A stretch of 64,000 nt of DNA from Protula sp. h YS-2021. Its lineage: Eukaryota; Annelida; Polychaeta; Sabellida; Serpulidae. The notes beneath the pieces were generated by a model, which saw nothing but the letters and a program-made list of their open reading frames with translations, had not been told where the DNA came from and searched no databases. Shown piece after piece: positions 11,826-23,659 of the stretch. How positions within the stretch are numbered: the first letter of the stretch is position 1; each line of letters begins with the position of its first letter. A program made the position numbers and the translations under genes. Where the stretch lies: the NCBI GenBank assembly GCA_949752745.1, contig OX457031.1, forward strand, positions 47,201,257 through 47,265,256, in the 5' to 3' direction.

Positions 11826-12095
11826 TTGTTTCTCTCTACAAGAGAACATGAAGGGGTATCATTGTTGTCGATCCCGGGCAAAGTATTTAAGAGAATTCTC
11901 CTCAACAGAATGAAAGAAAGAACCAAAAACTCATTGAGAAAAAGCAAATATGGATTCAGACAATCGAGAGGGACAGCAGACGCAAAATTGATTGTACGAC
12001 AAATAATACAGAATGCCAAGCAACACACAGTACCACTACATTTCAATTTTATAGACATTAAGGCTGCGTTCGATACGGTGTGGAGGGGTCAAGGA
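11826..12095 (+). pseudogene. non-LTR reverse transcriptase fragment
   Basis: Encodes GVSLLSIPGKVFKRILLNRM, later YGFRQSRGTADAKLIVRQI and FIDIKAAFDTVWR. These are the N-terminal RT motifs (finger region to the first catalytic Asp region). The homology stops abruptly near 12090, before the YADD motif, so this is a truncated relic. Clade not assignable from this length; the GFR-RGT-DA pattern is common in RTE/R4-like and related elements. Confidence 0.85.
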
Positions 12096-12540
12096 CAGCA
12101 GTCCGCAGACATTAGCCGCAGACATTAGCCGCGGACAGTAGCCCTCGAAGACAGAAGCGCGCGGTTCAGAAGCCAACGAAACAGAAACCTGCGGTTTCAG
12201 TTATTTCTTTTTGATTTTATTTGATTATTTCTTTCTTTTTTGCATAAATTTTATAAATTTTTGAAATTAGAACGTGCACATGGCTTCGGGGATATATAAA
12301 TATAAAATTTAATGCTTTCAACAAATATGTCACATGTAGCACCGAAGTTGAAACTACCGAGACCGGCGTTTGGTCCCGATAATTTCCCGGTCCCGATAAT
12401 GCCTATTTTAAACGTCATTCCGTCCCGATAATGCTTAAATAAAAGATATATATGAATGGTTATGATTCAGCGTATGGACCTTAGAATTCTGAACCACTAA
12501 CATCAATAATTATTAATGTAGTATGGGCTTAGATGGGAAC

Positions 12541-12623
12541 AGGAAAACTCCCCCCCCCCAGAAAATTACCCCATCAAAAAAACTCTCCCTTTGGGGGGGG
12601 GGGGGGTGGGGGGAGTTTTCCCA
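12541..12623. repeat. short inverted repeat with C/G homopolymer arms
   Basis: Arms GGAAAACTCCCCCCCCC and its complement (G run, then GAGTTTTCC) are separated by ~45 bp that itself contains ATTACCCC and CTCTCCC. Looks like a very small foldback element. Confidence 0.7.
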
Positions 12624-12639
12624 GACCCCGTTTAGATAT

Positions 12640-12930
12640 GCTTGAAATCACCACTTCGCGCTCCACAGACCACAACGCTTCTGTGTGAGGCAGAACTATA
12701 AACACGGCATGTAAAGCCTATGAACAGAGACAATGAAAAAGTAGGCCTAGAGCGGGGCTTGAACTCAAGACCTTGTGATTCGGACGCTACAACGTTCTGT
12801 CAGTGGCAGAACTAGACATACGGGCTTGCAAAATCCATGAAGGGAGACAGTTAAAAAGTACGACTAAAGCGGGGCTTGAACTTACGACCTAGTGATTCGT
12901 AGGCAACCACAATCACCACTCGATCAATAA
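12640..12930 (-). repeat. two tandem tRNA-derived-like (SINE-like) units
   Basis: On the minus strand each unit has a B-box-like stretch, GTTCAAGCCCCGC, about 127 bp apart (plus-strand copies near 12750 and 12870). No intact A box, cloverleaf or acceptor stem could be folded, so these are not tRNA genes. Confidence 0.5.
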
Positions 12931-13003
12931 GGCCCTCCACACCCTACGACTGATGAGGAAGTGTTAAGTAGCAGCACATTGCGATTTTGCTGCAATCTGA
13001 CCG

Positions 13004-13047
13004 ATTTTTTTTTTTCTTTTTTTTTTTTTGGGGGGGGGGGGGGGTGG
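13004..13047. repeat. poly-T / poly-G junction tract
   Basis: A T run with few interruptions passes directly into about 18 G (one T). The same T(n)G(n) pattern recurs at 33344-33398 and 45509-45537. Confidence 0.9.
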
Positions 13048-13259
13048 GGTTAGCACTATTATGGCCAAATCATCAAACAAAACAAAAGCCTGATGCAGGA
13101 AATGAGGAACACGGGCCTGTAAAATGTCAACGCAATCGGGCTGGATTTGTTGGGAGAGTAGAATTTTTGTGTTTACTTCAATTTGGTCAATAATTTGGCC
13201 AAATGCCCAAAAAATACAAGTTGTGTTAAGGATTACCCAGCGCTTTTCAGTGATCACAC

Positions 13260-14815
13260 GGCTACGGTGACATTTTCAGTCGCTAGAGCAAAGTCAAACA
13301 GCGACCTGAGTGGCCAGGACACACAAAACAGAAGATACAGGCTTATATAACACTCTCAATGGACACCTATTTTATCGGCTTCTGATAAATATCAACTGCG
13401 TCCATTTTTCACCAACTTGGAAAAAACATAAACATAACAGCATAGGCTTATATCACACACTTTCAATCGACACCCATTTAACGTCTTGTTTTTGTAAACA
13501 AAAGCAAAGGTCTCCCCGACTAAACCCATAATTCACCAATAATCATTTTCAGTTTTTCTTTTTACTGAAAAAAAGTGTACCCAAACAAGTAAAAAAACTT
13601 ATCAGCCAGTCGCCGCCTTTTTTGTTTTGTAAACAAAAACAAATGTTTCTCCGACAGCCCTTTCGAAGTATTATTTGAACAAGTTTCTATTATTTCCAGA
13701 ATAATCGGACCTTTCAACTTTAAAGGTTATCTAATGTGCCCAGAAGTCACGTTGCCTATGCCGGGTTTTTCAAGGAAGGGGGAAGGGGGCGGGGGGGAGC
13801 TGGGGTGGAAAGAGTACGTAACTTGTGGGTATATGAATCCTCTTTTCCATACAAGTTTAGGTATAGGTGTTTTATCTGGGTCAGACAGGATTAGGGTAGG
13901 CCTTTTTATCTGGGGCCGGAAGTGTGTCAATAAAACAGGTTTTACCGTACGTCTTTTTATCCGAAAGTGGGAGGTGGTCACTGCAAACAGGTTTTTCTTC
14001 ACGTCTTTTTTTCCGGATCTTGTAGGTGGCAGTTACAAATAGATTTTAACCGCAGGGTTTTTTTTTGCCAACCCCACCCCCCCCCCCCACCGAACCCCAC
14101 CCTGGCCATCTAATATAGCTAAACGCAACCCTAACCGTTTTACCCAAACGTTTCGGTGATAGTCTATATCCTAAGTGTAGTTATAGCCATAATGTACACT
14201 TTGTCTTCGTACATTACAGTCGGCCAAAAAGCTCCAGAAAATCATTCTTCATAACTGTATAACAGATGACTCACCTCGGTCGGAGAGGAAGGCGGTGGAA
14301 GCAGAATGCAGGAATTTTCAGGAAAGCACTGAATTCCGATTCGTAGTTAATAATTATGCTTAGTTAACAAAAGAACCGACAAAATGGGGGATGTGGAGGG
14401 AGGACGTGGTATTAGATTCAACGACTGCAAATTATATCATATAGTACTTTTTACGCGATTGGTTCCCTTTTATAATTTTCCACGACTTTAATGTTTAACA
14501 AAAACCGTGCGACTTATCAAACTACACGAAAGTTGAAGTCGATCCGACTATCCCCTACCGCGATATTTTTTACCAAATTTTTCACCGACTGACGTCTATG
14601 CCGTTTTCACACGCCCTTCATAATTTCGCTGCATCCGCGAAAAGTTAAAAGAACCGTCCGACTGATCCAAGGAATACACATATCATGTATTTTGGTAAGC
14701 ATATTAATAAAATATAATATGGGAAACAGTTTTTCTTTCTTACGGGTTTCAAACAGCCAGTACATTTTAACCGACATATCGTTTAACCGACATTTTTTGC
14801 TCAGTCCCGGCGACG
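13260..14815. other. non-coding, no gene seen
   Basis: Contains two repeats of a gcttatat-acactctcaatggacaccca phrase (13340, 13446) and G-rich or C-rich tracts (13775-13800, 14077-14092). ORFs on both strands at 13727-14042 have no family resemblance and overlap each other. Confidence 0.4.
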
Positions 14816-14841
14816 TCGGTTTAACGAGATTTCACTGTATT
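14816..14841. mobile_element. possible pogo-like right terminus
   Basis: TTTAACGAGATTTCACTG followed by TA resembles the right end of Tc1/mariner-pogo MITEs (compare the element at 24420-25039). No matching left terminus was found, so it is at best a remnant. Confidence 0.35.
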
Positions 14842-15190
14842 GCAATCGGAACTTACATACATACATAAATTACACATATTTTTATTTAACTAGCTTTAAA
14901 ATGCATTGTTGAAATGCGAATTTCTAGTCTAAAATAAAAAACAATACAGGAACGCGATCCTACCAGGAAAACGGTGTGCAAATTCGCGATTCAGTGGCCG
15001 GTTATACATCTGGAGTAACGAAATCACACAAAAGCAATTAAATAGCAATTTTATCGCATAATCCTTCGCAAGGTCTAATAGTGCTTTCTCTTCACCACAT
15101 TGCTGCTTATGGCCACTTCAAAGCCAAAACGAGTCATTCTCTTCTTTGGCTGCAATAGCGGCGGACGTGAAAATTTTTGGAGCATTATAT
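14838..15190 (+). mobile_element. partial copy of the 1.38-kb cruciform-end element
   Basis: Shares ATGCATTGTTGAAATGCGAA and TTTCTAGTCT, then GGAGTAACG-AATCAC, with 33595-34210. Its right part (tttctcttcaccacattgct) matches, in inverted orientation, 23730-23805. Both ends with the CAGCGAATC palindromes are missing. Confidence 0.7.
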
Positions 15191-15644
15191 TTAGAAATAC
15201 TCTGAACCTCTGCTACAAGTTGTTGTAAGGTAACACACTTTATGCAATTTCGAACAATGTCGAACGACAATGAAGTAGATATCAGTACAAGAAGGGAATT
15301 TCAGCGACGATAATATGGGCCAAACGGCAAATAAACCTGAAAAATCCAATCGGCTAATGATTGTGAGTCTAGAGAAAGAGATACAAGTTTGTCCAAGGAC
15401 AAAGTCCCAGCTTACGAAAAGCAATAAGACCCAATTCCAGCGTGCATGAGTAAGGGAATTTTCCTGAAAAATTGGGCTTCAAAAGATGAGACGGCAAAGA
15501 GCTAGCCCAATAATTAACTTAGCACCGGACCAGAACATAGACCGATAAATGCATACAAAGATTTCTTTCCCAGAAAAATGGGAAACAGATGTTTTGTATC
15601 TCTGGTACACTGGATAATCTGCCATAGATACCTTCAAACAACAC
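15191..15644. other. non-coding, no gene seen
   Basis: The 77-codon minus ORF here has no resemblance to a known family and no splice or repeat context. Confidence 0.4.
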
Positions 15645-16218
15645 TCGCATATTTATGTAACAGTGCGCATATTTATGTAACTTGCCTTGATGCGCGGTTC
15701 TTATTCAGACAAGTGCGCATGCGCGGCTCCCATTTTGGAACGGTGCACAAGTTTATTTAACTTGCGTTGATGCGCGGTTCGCATTTCTGACGAGCGCCCA
15801 TGCTTTTTTTTAACCTTTTGTGAATGTGCGGTTCTTATTTCGGATCAGTGCGCACGTTTATTTACCTTGTGTTGATGTGCGGTTATTATTTCGGATCAAT
15901 GCGCATGTTTATTTACCTTGTGTTGATGTGCGGTTCTTATTTCGGATCAGTGCGCATGTTTATTTACCTTGCGTCGATGCGCGATTCTTATTCCAGACCA
16001 ATACGCATGTTTATTGTACTTGCGTTGATGAGCGGTACTTATTTTGGACAAGTGCACAAGTTTCCATAGGTTGCCTTGATGCGCGGTTCGCATTTCGGAC
16101 CAGTTTGCATGTTTATTTAACTTGCGTTGATGCACGGTGCTTATTTTGGACGTGTGCCTATGTTTATTTAACTTGCGTTGGTGAGCAGTTCGAATTTCGG
16201 ATCATTACGCATGTTTAT

Positions 16219-16743
16219 TAACACTTGACAAGCCTTTGGCTTGCAAGGGTTATCTGAATTTGTGCGAGCAAAATTCGTCCTTTTTTTTTTCTTCTTGACA
16301 GTTTTTCCGATTTTTTGTGTCTTCTTCTCTGACACTAGCGGCCCTACGACCATGAAACTTGGGACTTATGAAGAGCTTGGTCTGAACATGTGCATGTCAC
16401 TTTTTATTTTCGTCTTTGATTTCGTTTTCTTTGTTAAAACGCCATGTGAAAAGAGTGTATTTTTTGCAAATAAATGCGTAGCATTTAACGACAGCACAGA
16501 ATGCACATTTGCTTAGTGAGCTTTGTGCGAGCTCTCACTGCGTAAATAGATAACAAGGCGTATGTCTGATCATTCAATAAAACTTTAAGTCAACAACAAC
16601 CAAATACTACTCGGCTTATAAGACGTATTCAAGCTGTGTTGTTTGCAATATATTATTCAAGAAATGACACACTGAAGGAAGTATTTTTGCGTTTTAATTT
16701 TTGTCAAGTGTTTAACATTTCGCTAGCGGAATGAGCTTCTAGT
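16219..16743 (+). mobile_element. HINE-like element, copy 2
   Basis: 525 bp. Starts TAACACTTGACAAGCC with hairpin AAGCC-TTT-GGCTT, ends with TTGTCAAGTGTTTAAC, the near-palindrome TTTCGCTAGCGGAA and CTAG-T. The host repeat unit is exactly restored if the element is removed between two T residues (gtttat|ttaactt), so there is no target duplication. That is the Helentron/HINE pattern. Confidence 0.88.
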
Positions 16744-17352
16744 TTAACTTGCGTTAATACGCGGTTCGAATTTCGGACCAGTGCGCATGTTTATTTAACT
16801 TGCGTTGATACGCAGTGCTTATTTTGGACCACTGCAAATGTTTATTTAACTTGTGTTGGAGGGTAGTTCGCATTTCGAACCACTGCGCATGTTTATTAAA
16901 CTTGCGTTGATGCGCGGTTCGAATGTCGGAGAAGTGCGCATCTTTATTTAACTTGCGTTGATGCGCGGTGTTATTTTAGACCAGTGCAAATGTTTATTTA
17001 ACTTACGTTGGCGCGTGGTTCGCATTTTGAACCACTGCGTATGTTTATTTAACGTGCGTCGATGCACGGTTCTTATTTCAGGCCAATGCGCATATTTCTT
17101 TAATTTGAGTTGATGCGCGGTTCTTATTCTGGACAAGCGCGCATGTTTATTTAAGTTGCGTTGATGCGCACTTCTCATCTTGAATAGTGCGTATGTTATT
17201 TAAGTTGCGTTAATGGGCAGTTCGCATTTCGAAACAGTGCACATGTTTATTTAACTTGCGTTGATGCAAGGTGCTTATTTTGGTCCAGTGTGCTTGCTTA
17301 TTTAGCTTGTGTTGCTGTGCGGTTCGCATTTCGGACCAGCGCACATGTTTTT

Positions 17353-17875
17353 TAACACTTGACAAGCCTTTGGCTTGCAAGGGTTATATAAATTTGTGCG
17401 AGCAAAATTCGTCCTTTTTTTTTCTTCTTGACAGTTTTTCCGATTTTTTGCGTCTTCTTCTCCTCTGACACTATGGGCCCTACGACCATCAAACTTGGGA
17501 CTTATGAAGAGCTTGATATAAACATGTGCATGTCACTTTTTATTTTCGTCTTTGATTTCGTTTTCTTTGTTAAAAGGCCGTGTGAAAAGAGTGTATTTTT
17601 TGCAAGTAAATGCGTAGCATTTAACACACATCACACACAGTTGCACAGTGAGCTTTGTGCGAGCTCTCACTGCGTAAATAGAGAACACGGTGTATGCTAG
17701 ATCAGTCAATAAAACCTTAAGTCAACAGAAACCAAACACTACTCGGCTTATAAGACGTATTCAAGCTGTGTTGTTTGCAATATATTATTCAAGAAATAAC
17801 CCATTGAAGAAAGTATTTTTGCGTTTTAATTTTTGTCAAGTGTTTAACATTTCGCTAGCGAAGTGTGGTTCTAGT
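17353..17875 (+). mobile_element. HINE-like element, copy 3
   Basis: 523 bp, ~95% identical to copy 2, same orientation, also inserted at the TTTAACTTG point of a 51-bp unit. Poly-T drift at the left junction prevents exact reconstruction. Confidence 0.88.
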
Positions 17876-18959
17876 TTTAACTTGTGTTGATGCGTGGTTC
17901 GCATTTTGGACCATTGCACATATTTATTTAACTTGTGTTGACGATCGGTACTTATTTTGGACTTGTGCAAATGTTTATTTAACTCACGCTTATGTGCGGT
18001 TCGCAATTCGGACCAGTGTGCATGTATATTTAATTTGCGTTGATATCCGGTTCGCATTTCGGACCAGTATACCTGTTTCGTTAGGTTGCGTTGATGCGCA
18101 GTTCGCATTTTGGGGCAAGTGAGCAGGTTCATTTAACTTGTGTTGACGCACGATTTGCGTTTCGGACCAGAACGCATGTTTATTTAAGTCCCGTCGATGC
18201 CCGACTCTTATGTCTATTCAACTTGCGTCGATTCATGGTTCTTTCTTCGGACCACTGCGCATATTTATTTAACTTGCGTTGATGCGCGGTTCTCATTTCA
18301 GACCACTGCGAATGTCTATTCAACTTGCGTCGATGCGTGGTTCTTTTTTCGGACAAGTGCGCATGTTTGTTTAACTTGCTTTGATGTGCGGTGCTTATTT
18401 TGGACCGGATCGCATGTTTATTTAACTTCCATCGATGCGCGGTTCGCATTTCATGCCATTGCTCATGTTTATTTAACTTGTGTTGATGCGTGGTTCTCAT
18501 TTCAGACCAGTGCGCATATTTGTTTAACTTGCGTTGATGCGCGGTTCGCATTTCGGACCACTGCGCATGTTTATTTAATTTTCCTCGATGTGCGGTTCGC
18601 ATTTCGGACCAGTGCGCATGTTTCTTTAGGCTGCGTTGATGCGCGGTTCGCATTTCAGACCACTGCGCATGTCTATTCAACTTACGTCGAAGCGTAGTTC
18701 TTTTTTCCGGACCAGTGCACATGTTTATTTAACCTGCGTTGATGTGCGGTGCTTATTTTGGACCAGTTCGCATCTTTATTTATCTTCCGTCGATGCGCAG
18801 TTCACATTTCGGACCAATGCGCATGTTATTTAACTTGCATCGATGCGGAGTACTTAATTTGGACTACTGCGAATGTCTATTTAACTTGCGTCGATGTGCA
18901 GTTGTTAAATCTGACTACTGCGCAAGTTCATTTAACTTGCGTTTATGCGCTGTGGGAGG

Positions 18960-20235
18960 AGATTCATTTAATTTTTTTTCTTCAAAAATTCCGAAAAAAA
19001 TTCAAAAGTTTTCCAATTCACTCAAAAAGCACAAGCCGTATGCATGACCCCCTAGAAACCGCTCATATCGAAAATAAATGAAATCTGATAAAAACTGTAG
19101 GAGGAAATGCATTTTGAATTTTTTTCTTCAAAAAGTCTCTCATCGACTGAAAAAGACAGGCCATATTCACGACACCCTAAGCATGCCTCAGCCACAAAAT
19201 AAATGACGTGATCAAAACTGCAGGAGAAAATGCATTTTGAGGTATTTTCATCAAAAATTCCCCCCCCGAAATCAAAAATTCCCAAGTCGAGTCAAATAGC
19301 ACAAGCCGTATGCGAGACCTACCTAAGGATGCCTCATAGCAAAAAAATAAATGACATCGGATAAAAACTGTAGGAGGAAATGCATTTTGAAGTTTTTCTT
19401 CAAAAATTGCAAAAAAATACAGAAATTGTCGGATCGCCTAAAAAGCGCAAGTCGTATTCTCAACCCCTTAGGGATGCCTCAAACCAAAAAAAAAAAAAAA
19501 CTGTAGGGGGAAATGCATTTTGAAGTTTTTTTCTTCAAAAACTCCCTAAAAATACAAAAATTGCCCGATCGACTAAAAAGCACAAGCCGTATCCACTCAC
19601 ACCCAAAATAAATGACATCGAATCAAAATTTTATAGGTAGATGCATTTTGAATTATTTTCGAAATTTTTGCTTCAAAAATTCCCCAAAAATACAAGCTAA
19701 AAAAGCACAAGCCGTATGCACGACCCTTTAGGGGTGCCTCATGCCAAAAATAAATGACATCGGGTCAAAAATGTAACAGGAGATACATTTTATAATTTCT
19801 TTAAAAATTCGCCAAAAATTAAAAAATCACCCGATCGACTAAAAAAGCACAAGCCGTATGCACGACCGCTTAGGAAATCCTCACACCAAAAATAAATGAC
19901 ATCGAATCAAAATTGTGGGATTAGATGCATTTTTTTCAAAACTTTAGCTTAAAAAAATCCCCAAAATACAAAAATTCTCCGATCGACTAAAAAAGCACAA
20001 GCCGTATGCACGACCCTTTAGGGGTGCCTCATACCAAAAATAAATGACATCGGGTCAAAAATGTAGGAGGAGATACATTTTTAACTTTTTTCTTTAAAAA
20101 TTCGCCAAAAATTCAAAAATCACCCAATCAACTAGAAAAGCACAAGCCGTATGCACGACCCCTTAGGGATGCCTCACACCAAAAATAAATGACATCGGAT
20201 TAAAATTGTAGGAGATGCATTTTGAAACAAAGATT
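18960..20235. repeat. ~125-150-bp tandem array, ~9 units
   Basis: Recurring anchors AAAAAGCACAAGCCGTATGC, ATAAATGACATCGGATCAAA and GTAGGAGGAGATGCATTTTG. Anchor spacing varies through A-run length. Units are oriented the same way; no ORF of interest. Confidence 0.93.
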
Positions 20236-20240
20236 ACAGC

Positions 20241-20241
20241 G

Positions 20242-20280
<39 letters not shown>

Positions 20281-20281
20281 G
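20241..20281. repeat. (CTAA)n microsatellite
   Basis: About ten uninterrupted CTAA units joining the satellite to the DIRS-like element. Confidence 0.95.
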
Positions 20282-20309
20282 GACGCCACCCGCAAACCGA
20301 TAGGAATAC

Positions 20310-20336
20310 CCCAGCTTACGTGTAACGTAAGCTGGG
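20310..20336. repeat. perfect hairpin, 11-bp stem, 5-nt loop
   Basis: CCCAGCTTACG, loop TGTAA, CGTAAGCTGGG, at the left end of the DIRS-like element. Confidence 0.9.
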
Positions 20337-20402
20337 CTGAAAAAGCGTAAGTCTAAACAGCCGACCAAGTCCAGAAGTCGGAAAAATGACTTTTCTTCGT
20401 CC

Positions 20403-20588
20403 TTGAACTCGAGTAGTTCTAACGCCGGGACTTCGTCTTCTTCTGGAAGTGATTCGGATCTTGACATTGGTCCAACCAGATCAAAAAGAAAGCCAGTTTA
20501 CAATATGTTCGATCCTTTGAACCAAGATATAGAATTTAATTTAGACAAGAATTTGGGGTATTTTCTGGCAAAATATTTTTTGGAATAA
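20403..20588 (+). pseudogene. DIRS-like ORF1 N-terminal fragment
   Basis: Starts MNSSSSNAGTSSSSGSDSDL, followed by GPTRSKRKPVYNMFDPLNQD. Acidic/serine-rich start then a basic patch. Terminated by a stop at 20586; the reading resumes in other frames downstream, including IQNALLRAMGPLAQLW, a phrase typical of DIRS-type ORF1 proteins. Confidence 0.55.
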
Positions 20589-20718
20589 TCAGATGAAGAA
20601 ACAGTGGCTAAAGTAATGGAAAATTGTCCCAAGCCTTCTCATGAAAATTTGTCAGATTGGCTGGACCTTTAGGAAGATGACAAAAGGAATGTTCCACTCA
20701 TAAAATCCGGTAACAGCA

Positions 20719-21178
20719 TTTCGCGTATCCAAAACGCCCTGTTAAGGGCCATGGGCCCTTTAGCTCAGTTATGGTTGAGCGATGACAAGATTAAAAAAGG
20801 AAAACTGAAACCCGATAGTCTGATCGTGGATGAAACCATTCAATTGATTGAAAGTAAAACTGATTTGCTTGTGACAAGTTAAGTCCAGATTAACTTCTTT
20901 CGACGTTTACCTCTGGTGGCGAAAAGTCTGGGGAACACTAAGAAAGCTTTTCGCGTATCCAAAACGCCCTGTTAAGGGCCATGGGCGCTTTAGCTCAGTT
21001 ATGGTTGAGCGATGACAAGATTAAAAAGGGAAAACTGAAACCCGATAGTCTGATCGTGGATGAAACCATTCAATTGATTGAAAGTAAAACTGATTTGCTT
21101 GTGACAAGTTAAGTCCAGATTAACTTCTTTCGACGTTTACCTCTGGTGGCGAAAAGTCTGGGGAACACTAAGAAAGCT
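20719..21178. repeat. 230-bp direct tandem duplication within the DIRS-like element
   Basis: Units 20719-20948 and 20949-21178 differ at only a few bases (for example ggccctttag versus ggcgctttag). The near identity means the duplication is much younger than the frameshifts around it. Confidence 0.95.
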
Positions 21179-21699
21179 CAGAAGCTTATTGTTCGAATTC
21201 GGATCGTTTAGTCGGAAAAAGGAGCTTCTCGGCCCCACAAGCTCCTGAGCAAAACTGTTAAAAAACATAAAAACAATCGTGAGTTGAAAAGGGCCCTTGA
21301 CTTTTTTTCCCTAACGAGCTGTCTTTCGGCCCTTTCAGAATGGACTCAGACCGAGCAAGGAGTACCTTTTGCAACCGTAGAGGTCGAGCGTTGTACACCC
21401 TAAGACTTCGTGGAAGGTATTTCAGGCACAAATTCACTGGGAAAAAAACAATGTTCAATTTCCGAAATGCACCGACAGTTTCGCACAAAACTTTCCGCAC
21501 AAAACACCGTTCAGTGTTCAAAAACATAACAATGTTGAACCCAAGATATGCTTCAGTACAAATTCGACCCAAAGTTTTGGTAATGAAGTTCAGGCCTCCA
21601 TCAGCAAAAATGAGACAACTACCGGTAGGGGGAAGGTTTTTTTCTAGAAAATTGGCAAAAACTTACAAAAGACCCAAATATCTTGAATTCGGTAATGGG

Positions 21700-22410
21700 T
21701 CTGACTTTACATTGGTCCCAGTAACCAGTTCAGAAAAAGAACCCTTTTTTCCCAGGTTCAACAAAGCGGACAGTCTGAAAATAGACGAGGAAATGGCGAT
21801 AGAAAAGTTGAATCCCGAGCTGTTTCAATTTGTTTCACATCTGTGTCTAGTCCCGAAAAAGACGGCGGAGTCAGTCGTGTGATAAATCTCAAACTGTTGA
21901 ATCAAAACATTCAGTACGAACACTTCAAAATGGAGAACATAAAAGATTTAGTAAACGTGATAAAACCTGGGACTTCATGTTGAAACTCGATCTCAAAGAT
22001 GCTTATTTCAGTGTCTCGATGCATCCACAGGAAACAAAATTTCTACGGTTCAAGTGGAAAAACACTTTGTATCAGTTTCTTGTAATGGCGTTCGGCCTGG
22101 TCCCTGCTCCTCGGATATTCACAAAACTACTCAAACCGTTCCTAGCCCTGTTGAGGCGGATGGGATTACGTGCGTTGATTTATCTAGACGACCTAATTTT
22201 ACTGAATCAAGACCCAATCAAAATTTTGGAAGACATGAAAAATGTGGTGTTCATTCTCGCAAATTTGGGGTTCTTAATAAACTGGAAAAAAACAGTTCAA
22301 ATTTCATGTCCAATTATGGATTATCTCGGCTTGACAATAAACACGATAAAATGGCTCTTTCCCTAACAGAGACAAGAATAAACAATATCATTTCGGAGAC
22401 GACAGCGATG
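21700..22410 (+). pseudogene. DIRS-like reverse transcriptase, frameshifted
   Basis: Pieces: FVSHLCLVPKK (to about 21861), then VINLKLLNQNIQYEHFKMEN in a second frame, then LKLDLKDAYFSVSMHPQETK, FLRFKWKNTLYQF, YLDDLILL (the YxDD site) and LGFLINWKK. At least two single-base frame breaks (near 21862 and 21970) and a third near 22350 separate them. RT catalytic residues are present but the gene is not continuous. Confidence 0.85.
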
Positions 22411-22430
22411 TGTTTTCTTTTTCATTAGTT

Positions 22431-22894
22431 GTTCCGATTGTTTGTTTCGTGTTTCAATTACCTTTAATAACTGCAATATCGAACTTTGATGTAAAGCGAT
22501 TATGGAATTGAACGAGTCCAGAAGTAGAGAGGGTTCGCGTTGGAGGGGTTTTTGTCCACTTTTGGGGCATTTTTTACGAAATGAACCCACCGAGTTTTCT
22601 GGACCCAACTGAGTCACCCTTTCCTTTTTTGACTCACTTTCCTGAGAACCCAGCGTGAACCCTGGTAGATATAATATTTGTACCGTTTACCGTAATTTTC
22701 AGGCTTGGTATCGAAAGAACGGATTTTTCGACTCTGTGTGCTGTAATTATATGATTTGTTTACAGAGGAAGAGCGTCATGACCACAGTGATGGACGATTC
22801 TACACCTTTTCTGCAAGTGCGGCAGACTCGGATACATCCACAGATAAGCCTGACTTGATTTAGTGTGAACTTTCTGTCGATTTCGAACACTTTT
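22431..22894. other. non-coding, no gene seen
   Basis: Between the DIRS-like and LINE remnants. Several short ORFs with no resemblance to known families. Confidence 0.4.
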
Positions 22895-23655
22895 TTGGTT
22901 TGATTGATTGATTGGTTTAACGACACTAGCAACCCGTTAGGGTCATATTGTGTCAGTTCTGTTGCTATAGGAAGACTCGGTTGAAATTAAAATCAATTAA
23001 AATAGACAAAACGAGTAATGTATACATCTAAAATCAACTAAATTCAATTTAAATCTTGCTGTACAAGTGTATTTCTCTCAGAAAAGAAATAATTTTGCTT
23101 GGTGCTACCTTTGTAAAAAGGTCTTTCATGGAATTCACACTGTAGTAGCGTGAACGAGTGTTCTGAAAATCTACGCAGTTGAGTAGAATATGTTTTGCAG
23201 TCAAACGTTCTTGACAACCAATACATTGTGGAGGAGCATCGCCTCTCAAAAGATATCCGTGGGTGATGTATGTGTGCCCGATTCGAACTCTATGCATAAC
23301 CGTTGTGTCGCGAATACTGCCAAGAGCTAGGTGTTTTTGTCCAACTGTTGGTTGGATTTGAAAGAGTTTGTTATTTCTTTGTTCGTTCCATTTTTGTTGC
23401 CAAAGGTTTTTTACATAACTTGTAATATGGGGTTTAAAATCGGAGTATGGTATGAGAAGGTCGGATATGTTGTAGTTTAGCGCCTCTTTTGCTGCCTGGT
23501 CCGCAGCTTCATTACCCGGTATGCCCACGTTGCTTGGCACCCAGCAAAATACTAGGGATTTGTCTTGTTTGACTGCCCTTTCGTAACGTTCTATTACTTT
23601 TTTGGATAAGTGTGATTTACTGAACTGTCGTTTGAACTTTTCTGTTAGTTTGTGA
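22895..23655 (-). mobile_element. 5'-truncated LINE with RNase H domain (I/Nimb-like)
   Basis: Minus-strand ORF from about 23650 to 23049 contains VFCWVPSNVGIPGNEAADQA (RNase H C-terminal motif with catalytic His/Asp region replaced by SNVG), then RVRIGHTYITHGYLLRG and CIGCQERLTAKHILLNC, the CCHC-like tail seen in I/Jockey-type ORF2. The 3' end carries an (AATC)n tail (22905-22920). 5' end lost at ~23655. Clade I/Nimb is inferred from RNase H plus the AATC tail. Confidence 0.88.
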
Positions 23656-23659
23656 GTCC

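Larger units (their letters stand above)
15645..18960. repeat. 51-bp tandem array, ~44 units, split by two HINE insertions
   Basis: Unit: gcgcatgtttatttaacttg, cgttgatgcgcggttcgcat, ttcggaccagt. 51 bp equals 17 codons, so stop-free frames run for long distances on both strands: minus ORF 18180-18722 repeats MRTAHQRKLNKHAHWSE, plus ORFs 15820-16221 and 18197-18697 repeat HVYLTCVDARFAFRTSA. Units differ by 5-20%, with indels that break the frames between blocks. No promoter, splice site or non-repetitive coding end was seen, so coding is not supported. HINE copies 2 and 3 interrupt it. Confidence 0.93.
20285..22430 (+). mobile_element. DIRS-like retroelement, truncated and decayed
   Basis: Begins soon after the CTAA tract with an inverted repeat (20310-20336), then a Ser/Asp-rich ORF, a gag-like region with a 230-bp duplication, and a reverse transcriptase ending near 22410. 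No RNase H, methyltransferase or tyrosine recombinase follows. DIRS assignment rests on the RT style (LKLDLKDAYF, YLDDLILL, LGFLINWKK), which is typical of DIRS/Ngaro/PAT RTs. Exact termini are not determinable. Confidence 0.75.

Noticed and set aside
11759..12058. 99-aa minus ORF
   Set aside because: Antisense shadow of the LINE RT fragment.
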